Origin: Candidozyma auris
Lineage: Eukaryota > Ascomycota > Pichiomycetes > Serinales > Metschnikowiaceae
Direction: 5' to 3'
Assembly: GCF_003013715.1 (NCBI RefSeq)
Contig: NC_072817.1
Location: 806,001 to 870,000, forward strand
Length of the DNA: 64,000 bases
Shown here: positions 9,359 through 19,051 of the stretch, one piece after another
Position numbering within the stretch: position 1 is the first letter of the stretch
Layout: every line of letters starts with the position of its first letter
Translations under genes and position numbers: made by a program
The notes under the pieces: model-generated
The model's input: only the letters and a program-made list of their open reading frames with translations
What the model was told of the DNA's origin: nothing
Databases searched by the model: none

Positions 9359-12166
9359 CTATTTGTTTTGTAGCTTTTGCAGCACTATCTCCACTAGCTG
9401 CTCACCAAATTTTTCCAAAAGCGCCTCTTGATTGGCAGGTCGTGTAGCCGCCACCCCTAGAACATCCATCAAATCCTGGATTTGGTCTATCAATTTCTTT
9501 TTTTCGCTCGTCGAAAACAACCCCTTCAAAACATGAGCCTTCATGATTGAAATATATGCTGTTGCTCTTTCCATCGAGTCAGATCCGCTTTGAGGAGACA
9601 ATCTTGGCTGAGAATCTGTAATAGAGTTCAAGGAAGGTGTTTTTGAGGGCAGATCCTTGCTTTCCATAGTAGCTCTTACTGCTCTTGAAGGCGACTGAGC
9701 TCTTGTAGGAGAGGAGCGGCTCAAGCTAGGTGTTGGAGACGATGTTTTGGATATTGAAGAGGCAGGAAGTGATTTTCGGGCTTCCATCCTCTTCAATGTT
9801 GCGTTAGTCAAACGGGGAGTTGTAGATGGTGCAGGTGAGGGTGACCCAGGATCATATATAAGCAGCAGTCGCTTTGAAGGAGATGTGTCTCTCCTTATAT
9901 GTGGCGTGCTTTGACTTGCCAACATCGATGAGCTCTCTGAGACTACAGGCAAGATCTTTCGTGGTACTTTGGCCAAGAGAGGCAGACTCTCTGGATCGAC
10001 CAAGCTCAGATCGGAGTCCTCTTCTTTGAAGCTCGAATGTGACGAGTCGACAATGTCGATTACGTTCCACTTGAAAAGACACCCACATAAGCCAATAGAG
10101 TAGAGAGAACTGTTATGATTCACCATTCCGACAATGCTATCTGCATGGCCCCAGCATATGGCAAGCTCCTTTTTATACTGAGGGGCGTAATAGCGTACCG
10201 ACCTATCACTGGCGGAAATAGCAATATATCTTGAAATTGACACAATGTTCTCCACCACAAGTGACTCGCCTTTTTCATTGAGTAGTTTAACGGTATACTT
10301 GAAGTCAGATGTCGTGACATCAAAAACCTGAATTGCCTTATCATTGGTTGCGACATGGAGCTCGTCCTCGAGAATTCTCATTGTGGTTGGAGAGTGCTTG
10401 AGGGTTAAGACCTTCTTTTGAAACACATGAAGTGGCGTCTCCTGATCCTTTGTCGGTTTGAAGCCATATATAGAAATGGATCTGTCGGCGGAACATACGT
10501 ATAAGGTCTCTTGATGAACTTTCGCATGTAGGAGGTTACCGGTATGATTTGCGATTGTTTGAAGGAGTTCCCATTGGCCGTCATTGGCATAGAAGAGTTG
10601 AATGGTTCTATCTCTGGAAGTGGTGCAGAGTAGCTCAATACCAGAGACCATGAAGTGTAAAAGCTCGTTGATAGATGATGAATGAGCTTTAAATTGTGTT
10701 AACTGCTCTTTTGTCTTCGTGCCCACGACAAATAGCTGACCGTATCTGTCACCAAAGTACGCATAAGCGCCATCATAATCCACAGCGGTGAGTTCATTTT
10801 CCAACTCGTGAGTTTGTGAAAGCTTGATTGATGCCACAGATTCAATACTAGTGTCCATATTGACTCTTTTGATGGAGCCACACTTAGAATAAACTAAAAG
10901 ATCGCCATTAGAAGCCTCCTTCATTCCACCAGTACGACTAACCGGTGTAGCGATCAAGGGTTCAATTGAGTTCGTAACTGAATCGTAAGACTTGATCTCT
11001 TTTTTGTTGGTAAGATACAACAAACGAGTCACACCGTTTATCACTCGCAAGTAGCTTTTTACAATTGGCGTATCTGAGCATGATGGCGTCAAAGACATTG
11101 ACGAGAACATCAGAGCGATTTTCGAGGGAGATGACGGGGCCAGTTTGCTGACTGTGGGCGTAAGAAAATTCAAGGGCCGTATTTGAGGACTGTCACCCTC
11201 AAAGTAGCATACCAAGTTACTTTCATCATCGGTTTGTAAACCATACAATTCGCTAGGTGATTCTTGTAGAGCTATGGGCACCATGCTGAGGGAAGATACA
11301 CTTAGAAGATACAAAGCCTGATGGGAAGCACAGATAAGCACTTCATCGTGCGACAAAGATGCCGCCTCGGTGAAGTCACACTCGAGATTTTGTCCAAGAA
11401 CCACATTGCGACCTTTGAGGACCACAGGTTTGCTCAGATCATGGTTCTCAAATGTCCATATCTTCAAAAACCTTAAGCCTGCAGTGACGATTGAAGACAG
11501 CAGGTGCCACAATAGTTCGTTCACAATAGACAGACACTTGTTACCTGCTTTTAGCGTAACGTGCGTCGCCGAGTATTTCCAAACATGTAGGAAGCCATCA
11601 GAGAGCTGGCCCAACGAGGCAAAGTACCTTGAGTCCGGCAGAAATGCAATATGCTTCACTCCAAACATGTGTTCTTGAATCACTGCAAACGGTGTAGACG
11701 ACGAATTGGGTGCTAATGAATACAAGAGAATCCTAGGCTGGTAACCACTCTCACCAACAGCCAACACTCTGCCATTGGGGGACAAGGCAACACATGAGAC
11801 AGCGCGTACACGGTCTTTGAGCTTTGAAGGCAGTACATCTCCTGAATTGCCGGTTACCTTCTTTCTTTCCGCCTCTATTTTGTCAAGTCCATGAGTGTAC
11901 GTACCTTCTATAGGGAAGTCAAACGCGTCTCTTTTATCCAGCTTCTCTCCATTTTCCAGCTTACCAATCCTTCTATCTCTTTCCTCGTCATTTTGAGCAG
12001 CATTGGCCACAAAAAGCCTCTGGGAGCCCAACTTGCCTGTTTTTGCATCCACATCGCATACTACCACCCCAGCGCTCGCCACATACGCCAATTTCCTCGG
12101 ATGAAACAGCACGTGTTGTGGCGCCGTAGCCAGTGTACCGACGACTTCACTGAATTGAAGCTTCAT
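9359..12166 (-). CDS. WDR62/MABP1-like WD-repeat protein
   Basis: 935 aa, read from the ATG at 12166. The first ~720 residues are two rows of WD40 blades; diagnostic pieces are VALSPNGRVLAVGESGYQP, QEHMFGVKHIAFLPDSRYF and a blade ending LRFLKIW, in the order found in MAPKBP1/WDR62-type proteins (in animals, scaffolds at spindle poles and in JNK signalling). Residues about 740-860 are Ser/Pro-rich and disordered. The last ~70 residues are helical and may form a coiled coil. I know of no clear S. cerevisiae counterpart; relatives occur in other fungi. The yeast function is unknown, and a spindle or scaffold role is only an analogy. It shares a 145-bp divergent promoter with SNU66. Confidence 0.75.
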   Translation of the reverse strand: MKLQFSEVVGTLATAPQHVLFHPRKLAYVASAGVVVCDVDAKTGKLGSQRLFVANAAQNDEERDRRIGKLENGEKLDKRDAFDFPIEGTYTHGLDKIEAERKKVTGNSGDVLPSKLKDRVRAVSCVALSPNGRVLAVGESGYQPRILLYSLAPNSSSTPFAVIQEHMFGVKHIAFLPDSRYFASLGQLSDGFLHVWKYSATHVTLKAGNKCLSIVNELLWHLLSSIVTAGLRFLKIWTFENHDLSKPVVLKGRNVVLGQNLECDFTEAASLSHDEVLICASHQALYLLSVSSLSMVPIALQESPSELYGLQTDDESNLVCYFEGDSPQIRPLNFLTPTVSKLAPSSPSKIALMFSSMSLTPSCSDTPIVKSYLRVINGVTRLLYLTNKKEIKSYDSVTNSIEPLIATPVSRTGGMKEASNGDLLVYSKCGSIKRVNMDTSIESVASIKLSQTHELENELTAVDYDGAYAYFGDRYGQLFVVGTKTKEQLTQFKAHSSSINELLHFMVSGIELLCTTSRDRTIQLFYANDGQWELLQTIANHTGNLLHAKVHQETLYVCSADRSISIYGFKPTKDQETPLHVFQKKVLTLKHSPTTMRILEDELHVATNDKAIQVFDVTTSDFKYTVKLLNEKGESLVVENIVSISRYIAISASDRSVRYYAPQYKKELAICWGHADSIVGMVNHNSSLYSIGLCGCLFKWNVIDIVDSSHSSFKEEDSDLSLVDPESLPLLAKVPRKILPVVSESSSMLASQSTPHIRRDTSPSKRLLLIYDPGSPSPAPSTTPRLTNATLKRMEARKSLPASSISKTSSPTPSLSRSSPTRAQSPSRAVRATMESKDLPSKTPSLNSITDSQPRLSPQSGSDSMERATAYISIMKAHVLKGLFSTSEKKKLIDQIQDLMDVLGVAATRPANQEALLEKFGEQLVEIVLQKLQNK

Positions 12167-12311
12167 ATTGAAATTTTGTGATCTTCACTGTTGGTTGGTT
12201 TTGTTGATATATGTAAACAGCTAGTACAAGCTGTGCAGGAGATTGACATCAGAGACGGTATATCGCGAAGCCTGGGGAAGCATCCCTTCTGAAGCTCTCT
12301 CATCAATTTGT

Positions 12312-14024
12312 ATGACGGAGGAAATCTCTCTTTCAGTAGAGGAGACCAATAAGCTTCGAGCCCAGCTCGGCTTAAAACTTTTGCCTGTCGAAAAAGACCC
12401 TCGCAAAAATCATGAAGGTGAAGTGGTGAAACTGGAACTCTCACTAGAGGAGACCAATAAGCTCAGAGCATCTCTCGGACTTCGGCCGATTGTGAGGGAG
12501 ACGGAGGAGAAGATTAGTAGTGGAGGTGATCATGGAACGAGCAAAGAAGAAAAAGGTCATGGTGGGCAGCTGGAATCAACATCGGCAATTGATACCAGCA
12601 GCAAGCTCTTTTACAATGAAGCAGATCCGGATTGGCTCAACAAGGTGGGCAAAAACAGTCAAAGAGACCAAAATGTTACCGCAGTTGCCAAACAGACCGA
12701 AGATGCTGATCAACCTGATTTAGAGGTGGCTCATAGCACACTGGCTTTGAGGGATTTGAAGGACGGGGAAGTCTTCACACTTGAAGACCAGAGTATTCTT
12801 GATGACGGGCGTGAACGTATACTGAACGAAAAGATCTCTAAGGCTGAAAAACTACGAAGAGATGAACGGGAAAAGGCTAAAGCTGCGATATTGAAGTTTG
12901 GGGCGAGATTTGACTATGAAGAGGAGGAGGATGAGGAGCCAGAGGAGTTTGCCCAAGTAATAGGGTCAACCATCGTGATGAAGGATGTGTCGAAGTCGGT
13001 TGAGCCCGAAAAAAATGATGTGACCGATGCGGGAGCTTTGTTTGACGATCTCGATGAGGAACAACCTGTGAAAATGAAGAAGTTCAAGAAGAAGATGCCC
13101 AAGAAGAATAAGGGCCAGGCGAAAAAGCGCGTTCTCGAAGATGATCATGTCACCGATGTTCAACCTATGGTAACTGTAGAGCTCAAGTTGGACGAAGGTG
13201 ACGAGGAGGAGGACATTGACCTGATTCTAGCGCAGAATCGTCAGAAACGGCAGAAAAAAAGAAAGCATCTCACACCAGAACAGATTGCTCAGGAAATTCA
13301 ACTGCATAAGCGGATAGATAGGATAGAAAGGAGCAACGGTATTGTGTTCGACGACACTGCTGAGTTTCTAAACTCCATTGGAGAAAAGGCTAAGGAATCA
13401 AAACAGCCCGTCGAGGACAATGGTGATGAAGCACGAGAGCACAATGATGATCTAATAGATGCTGGAGCCGGTTCGAATGAGATCGAGAACGTGCCTCTTA
13501 CGAGCAGAGATACCACTTCTGAGCCTACCGGCACCTCCTCTACACCCACGTTCGGAAGCATGGCTTCAACGCTCGAATACCTTCGTAAAAATAGAGCTGT
13601 CAAGGTGGAGCTGGCAGAGGAAAAGGAGACACGAAAGAGACAGGAGCAAAGAGTCAAGGAAGCTGAAATACAGCGTATTGCAATTTCAATCGAGGAAAGG
13701 ACTGTTAGGCAAGAGTTGGAAAGGGATCCATCCTACAAGCGTCTTACCAAGGAAGAGCAGGAGTCTACTTTTGACAGAGTTCTTAACGAAAGACTCATTG
13801 CCAAGGGTCTTGTAGAGACCCCCAAAAGCCGCTACCCCGGCAGAGAAGATCGCCTCTCTGACTACAGCCCTCAGGTTCAGCTTCAGTACAAGGACAAGGA
13901 AGGAAACCAGCTCGACCAGAAGCAAGCATGGAAACAGCTTTCGCATCGGTACCACGGCACAGCACCAAAGCACAAAAAAAGAAAACCCGTTTCAAAGTCC
14001 GAACAAGAGCATGTCGTGGGATGA
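12312..14024 (+). CDS. SNU66: U4/U6.U5 tri-snRNP protein Snu66 (SART1 family)
   Basis: 570 aa from the ATG at 12312; the same frame opens earlier at 12243, but the conserved start is MTEEISLSVEETNKLRAQL. Snu66 is a tri-snRNP component needed for spliceosome activation. At the N-terminus two short helices share the pattern SLxxEETNKLRAxLGL (about residues 6-20 and 42-58); these are the HIND elements that bind the ubiquitin-like protein Hub1. The middle is acidic and charged, with a lysine-rich patch (KKFKKKMPKKNKGQAKKR). The C-terminal part (about 410-560) holds the SART1 homology, including the region ending HRYHGTAPKHKKRKP. The length is close to that of S. cerevisiae Snu66 (587 aa). Confidence 0.9.
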   Translation: MTEEISLSVEETNKLRAQLGLKLLPVEKDPRKNHEGEVVKLELSLEETNKLRASLGLRPIVRETEEKISSGGDHGTSKEEKGHGGQLESTSAIDTSSKLFYNEADPDWLNKVGKNSQRDQNVTAVAKQTEDADQPDLEVAHSTLALRDLKDGEVFTLEDQSILDDGRERILNEKISKAEKLRRDEREKAKAAILKFGARFDYEEEEDEEPEEFAQVIGSTIVMKDVSKSVEPEKNDVTDAGALFDDLDEEQPVKMKKFKKKMPKKNKGQAKKRVLEDDHVTDVQPMVTVELKLDEGDEEEDIDLILAQNRQKRQKKRKHLTPEQIAQEIQLHKRIDRIERSNGIVFDDTAEFLNSIGEKAKESKQPVEDNGDEAREHNDDLIDAGAGSNEIENVPLTSRDTTSEPTGTSSTPTFGSMASTLEYLRKNRAVKVELAEEKETRKRQEQRVKEAEIQRIAISIEERTVRQELERDPSYKRLTKEEQESTFDRVLNERLIAKGLVETPKSRYPGREDRLSDYSPQVQLQYKDKEGNQLDQKQAWKQLSHRYHGTAPKHKKRKPVSKSEQEHVVG

Positions 14025-14539
14025 GACACTAGCAACGTTCGAGTCATTTTGTGGCATACGAGCAGTAGCAATCTCAGATGGAGGCTACACAAATGTTAGA
14101 TACATGGAGGTTTTTTTCAAATCAAAATGCCCTCGCATATGCGGTTCAATTGCTGACGCCGCATAAGCTCGATTTTCACCTGGTGGAAAATTTTGTACCC
14201 AATGATGCACTTTTGCGTACAAGCGTGCGACTGTTAAGAAAACTGACACATTTGTGCAGCAGACAAGATGAAATAACAAATTTGATGGGGTGCTCTATTA
14301 TTTGGCTAGGTCGCCAAAGAAAGAGCGAATCACGATCTTAATTACTTCGAAGGAACAATCTGCGGCTATAAAGGGTGGAGTGGAAGCCGATTCGGCACTA
14401 CTCGGCTATTTGATGGCTGGTGTACTGCAGACAGGTGGGTACCGCACGCTATCTGCTCCCATCAGTACTACCTCTTCTACATTTGCATCGTACAAAATAA
14501 AACCTCCCGAAACATCCTCCTTCATTTCTTCTCTTGACT
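14025..14539. other. Intergenic region with a frame-broken coding-like stretch
   Basis: The promoter of the copper ATPase must lie here. The segment also contains protein-like pieces in three successive frames: a start at ATG 14011 (MSWDETLATFESF), continuing after a T7 run in a second frame (ALAYAVQLLTPHKLDFHLV), then after a G4 run in the third (DGVLYYLARSPKKERITIL). No splice signals explain the changes. It may be a decayed gene or chance; see findings. Confidence 0.35.
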
Positions 14540-17500
14540 ATGGAGTCTCGAATAAATGTGGACGGCATGACTTGTGCCGCATGCTCGACTTCCGTCACGG
14601 AGGCATTAGAGGGCATCTCGAACGTCCACAGTGTCGCAGTGTCGCTCATTACTAATGAAGCCAAAGTTGTTCATGGTACCGAGGTGCAACCACAGCAACT
14701 TGTTCAAGCAGTTGAAGAGTGTGGGTTTGACGCTCACGTGGCTTCGCTGAAGGCACTTACAAATCCTACCCCCCACTTTGTTGCTAAGATCAATGTGTCT
14801 GGGATGACTTGTGGGGCTTGCACACTGAGCGTCACCGAAGCATTGGAAGCTGTTCCAGGAGTTGAGTCTGCATCTGTGTCTTTGCTCACAAACACTGCGC
14901 TGGTGAAGCATTCCGGGGTCGCCGTGGAAACGCTACTTCGAGCGGTCGAGGACTGTGGGTTCGATGCTGTGCTTGATTCCTCAGGCAGCCTGGCAACCTC
15001 GCAAACATTGCAAAATACCACGTTCAGCGTCACGGGGATGACGTGCGGAGCATGTCTGGCGCTGATCACCGAGGCGTTGGAGAAATTACCGGAGGTGGTG
15101 TCGGCTGCAGTGTCGAACGTCACCGATTCCGCTGTGGTGACACATACTCCTGATATATCTGCTGACAGACTCAGGGAAATCATTGAAGATTGTGGTTTTG
15201 ACGCTGTTGCGACCTCGACCGTACGTATGGGTGAGTCTCAGGAGGATTCCGAAGAGGAGGCCGTTTTGCAAATTTATGGAATTGAAGAGTCTACAGATAC
15301 CGCTGCGCTACAGTATAATGTCGAAGCGATACTCAATAGTTTGGCTGGTGTTAAAGATTTCTGGCTTTTATTTAAGGGCCAGATGAACGAGTCGGCACTT
15401 GGTCCTGACCACGACACAGACTCTGAGCATCTAATAGATGAGCTTCGCATCACATACTCGGGCTCGATGTTGGGCATTCGTACGATTGTTGATGCCCTTA
15501 ACAATATTGACGACGAGCATTCGTTCCTCATTCTTAATTCTGTCGACCAGTCGCTTCAAACGCAGCTCAAGCTACTTTCCAGAGTGAAGGAAATCAACCA
15601 CTGGCGCTCTACCTTTTTCTGGTCTCTCATTTTCGGAGTGCCTGTCATAATTCTTAATTTCACGCAAAATTTGCCTTTCTGGCGCAATGCCATGATCTTC
15701 GATGGTCTTTACGTCATATCTGTCATTGAACTAGCATTATCCTCAGTCGTCTTGTTTGGCCTAGGCAACAGCTTCTTTAAGAAAATGTACGGCTGCATAA
15801 GGCGTAAGGGCAAGAATGCTAACATGGATGTGTTGGTTTGCATGTCAACGCTGATTTCATATCTATTCTCGGTATATTCTGTCGTCTTGAGCGTTTGGAC
15901 CGGCCAGACTATCAAACCTCCAAAGGTTCTTTTTGAGACCACTGTTATGCTCATATCGTTCATTTCTTTTGGTAAATGGATGGAAAATAAGGCCAAAGGC
16001 GCTACCTCGACGGCTCTTAGCCGCCTTGTGTCGCTCACACCGACTACTTGTTCCATTGTGACCGATCCCACTGCTTATCAGGAATTGCTAGAGAAGCAAA
16101 ATGAAGAGAAGGGTGAGGTCGAGCAGATAGCTGACCTTCCTACTCGTGAAATCGGCATTGATTTATTGCAGACGAATGACATCGCCGTCGTTACCGCCGG
16201 TGGGAAGATTCCTGCTGACGGCGTTATCATCCATGGCTCTACTGAGGTTGATGAGTCAATCATCACTGGTGAATCGATGCCCGTTCACAAAAGAAGAGGA
16301 GATACTGTCATTGGCGGGTCTATAAATGGCCCTCACTTGATCCATTTAAGAGTCACCAACGCAGGTAAAAATTCCCAGTTACATCAGATCATCAATGTGG
16401 TGAAAGAGTCGCAAGTAAGCAAAGCTCCAGTTCAAAGATTCGCTGATTACATTGCTGCTCGATTTGTTGCTGGTGTGTTGCTTCTCTCAACGGTTACGTA
16501 CGTCATCTGGTTTATCCTTTGCACATGGCTTCATGATGATAAATTGCCCAAGGCCTTCCATAAAGAGGAAAATGGCAAGTATTATGTGTGTTTGAAGCTT
16601 GCGATCTCGGTCATTGTTGTAGCATGTCCTTGCGCATTGGGTCTTGCTGCACCAACTGCTGTAATGGTCGGAACAGGTGTTGGAGCCACCCGTGGCGCTC
16701 TCATTAAAGGTGGTGATGTTTTAGAGAAAGCCAGCAATATCAACGTCATACTTTTTGACAAGACAGGAACTTTGACTTCGGGTGACATGACTATCTCAAA
16801 TGCCAAGCCTATGGTGGAAAACTTGAAACTCACCCTCAGACAGTGGTGGACACTTGTAGGCTCTGTTGAGTCAAACTCCGAGCACCCCACGGGTAAAGCT
16901 ATTGTAACAGGATCCAAGCAAAAGTTAGGTCTAACTTTCGAAGATGATACGTTCAACACCACAATTCAAGATTTTAATATCTTGACTGGCTTAGGGGTCA
17001 AAGCCAAAATCACATTGGAAGGCAAGTCGTATGATGTCGTCATCGGCAACAAACGCTTGCTTGTGCGTGATTTTCCAGACATCAGAGAAGAGCTTGCGGC
17101 AATTTTGGAAAGCGATCTCAGAGACTCTGTCGCGACGTGTGCTCATGTTGTCATCGATGGTCACTATGCTGGTTATATCGAGCTTGTTGATTCCGTCAAA
17201 GAGGGTGCTCGCGATGTTATTGACCATCTTAGGAATGTCGAAAACATTCAGGTGGGCATTGTAACAGGAGATAGCACCGAAGTCGCAGAGAGAATCGGTG
17301 CTCAATTGGGTGTTCCAAAGGGCAACATTTTCAGTGAAGTTTCCCCTTTGGAAAAGGATAAGGTCATTGTCGAACTAAGAAAGAGGTTTGGCGGACCTGA
17401 AAATATCTCAATTGCCTTTGTCGGCGATGGGATAAACGACGCACCAGCGCTTGTCCAAGCAGACATCGGTATGGCAATCAGCAGTGGGACTGATATTGCC

Positions 17501-17998
17501 ATTGATTCTGCCGAAATTGTGCTCATGGGCCGGAAAGGATCGCAAGAAAACGATTTGGCCGGCGTTATTACTGCCCTCAAGATCTCCGAAGTAACCTTCC
17601 GCAAGATCAAGCTTAATTTTCTCTTTGCTACAATCTATAACTTTGTCATGTTGCCGTTCGCAATGGGATGTTTCCTTCCCTTTAATTTGATGCTTCCTCC
17701 AGCGGTCGCGGCTGCTGCCATGGCTTGCAGCTCGGTTAGTGTCGTCCTCAACTCATTGATGCTTCGAAACTGGAAGCCACCAATAATCACAGCGGTGGAC
17801 GCCGACTTTAAGTTGGAGGAAGAGGCTGTGGGCGATCAGTTCACCCTCAAGGATTCTCTGCTTGCAGAGTTCAACTCTATCAAGAGAGGAAGTTGCAGCG
17901 CCGCGTGGTCGCCAAGAGGCATTCTTCAAAGATTGAAAAGGAGAATACGGATTAGGAATCATGGAAACTCGTACGAATTGTTGCCTCGAGCAGCTTAG
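14540..17998 (+). CDS. CRP1: Copper-transporting P1B-type ATPase (CRP1/CCC2 type)
   Basis: 1152 aa from the ATG at 14540; the two codons before it begin with TTG and are not used. It pumps Cu(I) out of the cytosol, either across the plasma membrane (resistance, like C. albicans Crp1) or into the secretory pathway (like Ccc2). Three N-terminal HMA copper-binding domains carry GMTCxxC at residues 9-15, 88-94 and 166-172. Then follow the P-type core: paired membrane helices, the TGES actuator, the CPC metal motif at 696-698, the DKTGT phosphorylation site with Asp740, SEHPTGKAI, TGDS and GDGINDAPALVQAD, and final helices near 1030-1075. Length and three-HMA layout favour Crp1 over a two-HMA Ccc2, though I cannot exclude the latter. 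Confidence 0.85.
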   Translation: MESRINVDGMTCAACSTSVTEALEGISNVHSVAVSLITNEAKVVHGTEVQPQQLVQAVEECGFDAHVASLKALTNPTPHFVAKINVSGMTCGACTLSVTEALEAVPGVESASVSLLTNTALVKHSGVAVETLLRAVEDCGFDAVLDSSGSLATSQTLQNTTFSVTGMTCGACLALITEALEKLPEVVSAAVSNVTDSAVVTHTPDISADRLREIIEDCGFDAVATSTVRMGESQEDSEEEAVLQIYGIEESTDTAALQYNVEAILNSLAGVKDFWLLFKGQMNESALGPDHDTDSEHLIDELRITYSGSMLGIRTIVDALNNIDDEHSFLILNSVDQSLQTQLKLLSRVKEINHWRSTFFWSLIFGVPVIILNFTQNLPFWRNAMIFDGLYVISVIELALSSVVLFGLGNSFFKKMYGCIRRKGKNANMDVLVCMSTLISYLFSVYSVVLSVWTGQTIKPPKVLFETTVMLISFISFGKWMENKAKGATSTALSRLVSLTPTTCSIVTDPTAYQELLEKQNEEKGEVEQIADLPTREIGIDLLQTNDIAVVTAGGKIPADGVIIHGSTEVDESIITGESMPVHKRRGDTVIGGSINGPHLIHLRVTNAGKNSQLHQIINVVKESQVSKAPVQRFADYIAARFVAGVLLLSTVTYVIWFILCTWLHDDKLPKAFHKEENGKYYVCLKLAISVIVVACPCALGLAAPTAVMVGTGVGATRGALIKGGDVLEKASNINVILFDKTGTLTSGDMTISNAKPMVENLKLTLRQWWTLVGSVESNSEHPTGKAIVTGSKQKLGLTFEDDTFNTTIQDFNILTGLGVKAKITLEGKSYDVVIGNKRLLVRDFPDIREELAAILESDLRDSVATCAHVVIDGHYAGYIELVDSVKEGARDVIDHLRNVENIQVGIVTGDSTEVAERIGAQLGVPKGNIFSEVSPLEKDKVIVELRKRFGGPENISIAFVGDGINDAPALVQADIGMAISSGTDIAIDSAEIVLMGRKGSQENDLAGVITALKISEVTFRKIKLNFLFATIYNFVMLPFAMGCFLPFNLMLPPAVAAAAMACSSVSVVLNSLMLRNWKPPIITAVDADFKLEEEAVGDQFTLKDSLLAEFNSIKRGSCSAAWSPRGILQRLKRRIRIRNHGNSYELLPRAA

Positions 17999-18017
17999 GG
18001 GAAGCAGGGGACATGAG

Positions 18018-18025
18018 TATATAAA
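18018..18025 (+). promoter_or_regulatory. TATA box
   Basis: TATATAAA, 80 bp upstream of the ATG at 18098 and only 20 bp after the copper ATPase stop. It suggests the secreted-protein gene has a short, strong, regulated promoter. Confidence 0.6.
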
Positions 18026-18097
18026 CAGGTTTTTCTTCCGTTGTTTCAAAATAGCTACACACACTTCTCTAATACACATTTTTAATACGGGTTCACA

Positions 18098-19051
18098 ATG
18101 AAGTTGGTTAATGTCTGCGTTGCCTTGATGGCTGCTACTACCGTGTCCTCGTTGTCTACTAGACAGTCACCCTATCTCGCCGCCAGAGAACATGAGAATC
18201 AGCCAAGTGATGAAGCTACCAAGGAGATCATGAACGCTGTTGCCGAAGCCGCCAAGAAGGCTGCCGCTGCCAAGGGCAAGGAGATCATTGACAAGGAGAA
18301 GGGAATTGTCGTTGAGAAGGGTAAGGAGATTGCCGAAAGCGCTAAGGCTGCTGCAAAGGCCAAGGCCGAGGCTTCCCTTAGACACTCGAAACAGGTTGCC
18401 CAAGAGATCTTCGACAGCTTCAAGGGTTACTCCTTGATGAAGATTAAAGAGATTGCAACACAGCTCTTGGAGCTCATCAAGAAGAAGATTGCGGATGCTG
18501 TTGACTTCGGTAAGGAAAAGACTGGGGAGGTCATCGACAAAAAGAAGGAGGAGTTCAAAAACAAGCTTGAGAATGGCAAGCTGGTTGGGAAGGTGGGCAA
18601 CTACTCCATCGCTCTTTCTGCTAGAGAGTTGGACGAATTCCAGCTCGCTGAGAGAGCTTTCCTTGACGATGCCATGGTGCACATTTTCGTTCTTCTCAAG
18701 AGATCAGGCTTGATCAACAGCATCATCAGACAATCGTTGAGTGACGAGGATGTGAGAGAGGCCATTGCTAAGATTACTATTGAATTGATCGACGCGGACG
18801 TGATTCCCTACGCTGAGGTTTTTGAGGCACTCAAGGACTCTGGCTTGGCCCTTGACGTTGTGAAGTTCTCGCTCACTGATCCAGAAACCAGAAGTGGTCT
18901 TGTTCAGTTGATTGTGAAGCTCATTCCGGAGTTGTTTCGTTCTGGTGTGTTGAACCCATTAGACTACATTGGCGGGCCTAATGTTAGCGCTCGTGATACT
19001 TCAATCTCCGCTTCTACGTTGAGGACAATGCCTGCTGTTCCCACCTATTAG
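18098..19051 (+). CDS. Secreted protein, Ala/Lys-rich, lineage-specific
   Basis: 317 aa. The N-terminus is a signal peptide (MKLVNVCVALMAATTVSS), so the protein is exported. Residues about 40-110 are helical and rich in Ala, Lys and Glu with recurrent KGKEI blocks. A more globular part follows (about 170-300) with two similar runs ending in SLSDEDVREAI and SLTDPETRSGL; the latter style recalls opaque-phase protein Op4 and related secreted proteins of Candida, but that assignment is weak. There is no GPI signal at the C-terminus. It lies just downstream of the copper ATPase on the same strand with its own TATA box. Function unknown. Confidence 0.75.
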   Translation: MKLVNVCVALMAATTVSSLSTRQSPYLAAREHENQPSDEATKEIMNAVAEAAKKAAAAKGKEIIDKEKGIVVEKGKEIAESAKAAAKAKAEASLRHSKQVAQEIFDSFKGYSLMKIKEIATQLLELIKKKIADAVDFGKEKTGEVIDKKKEEFKNKLENGKLVGKVGNYSIALSARELDEFQLAERAFLDDAMVHIFVLLKRSGLINSIIRQSLSDEDVREAIAKITIELIDADVIPYAEVFEALKDSGLALDVVKFSLTDPETRSGLVQLIVKLIPELFRSGVLNPLDYIGGPNVSARDTSISASTLRTMPAVPTY

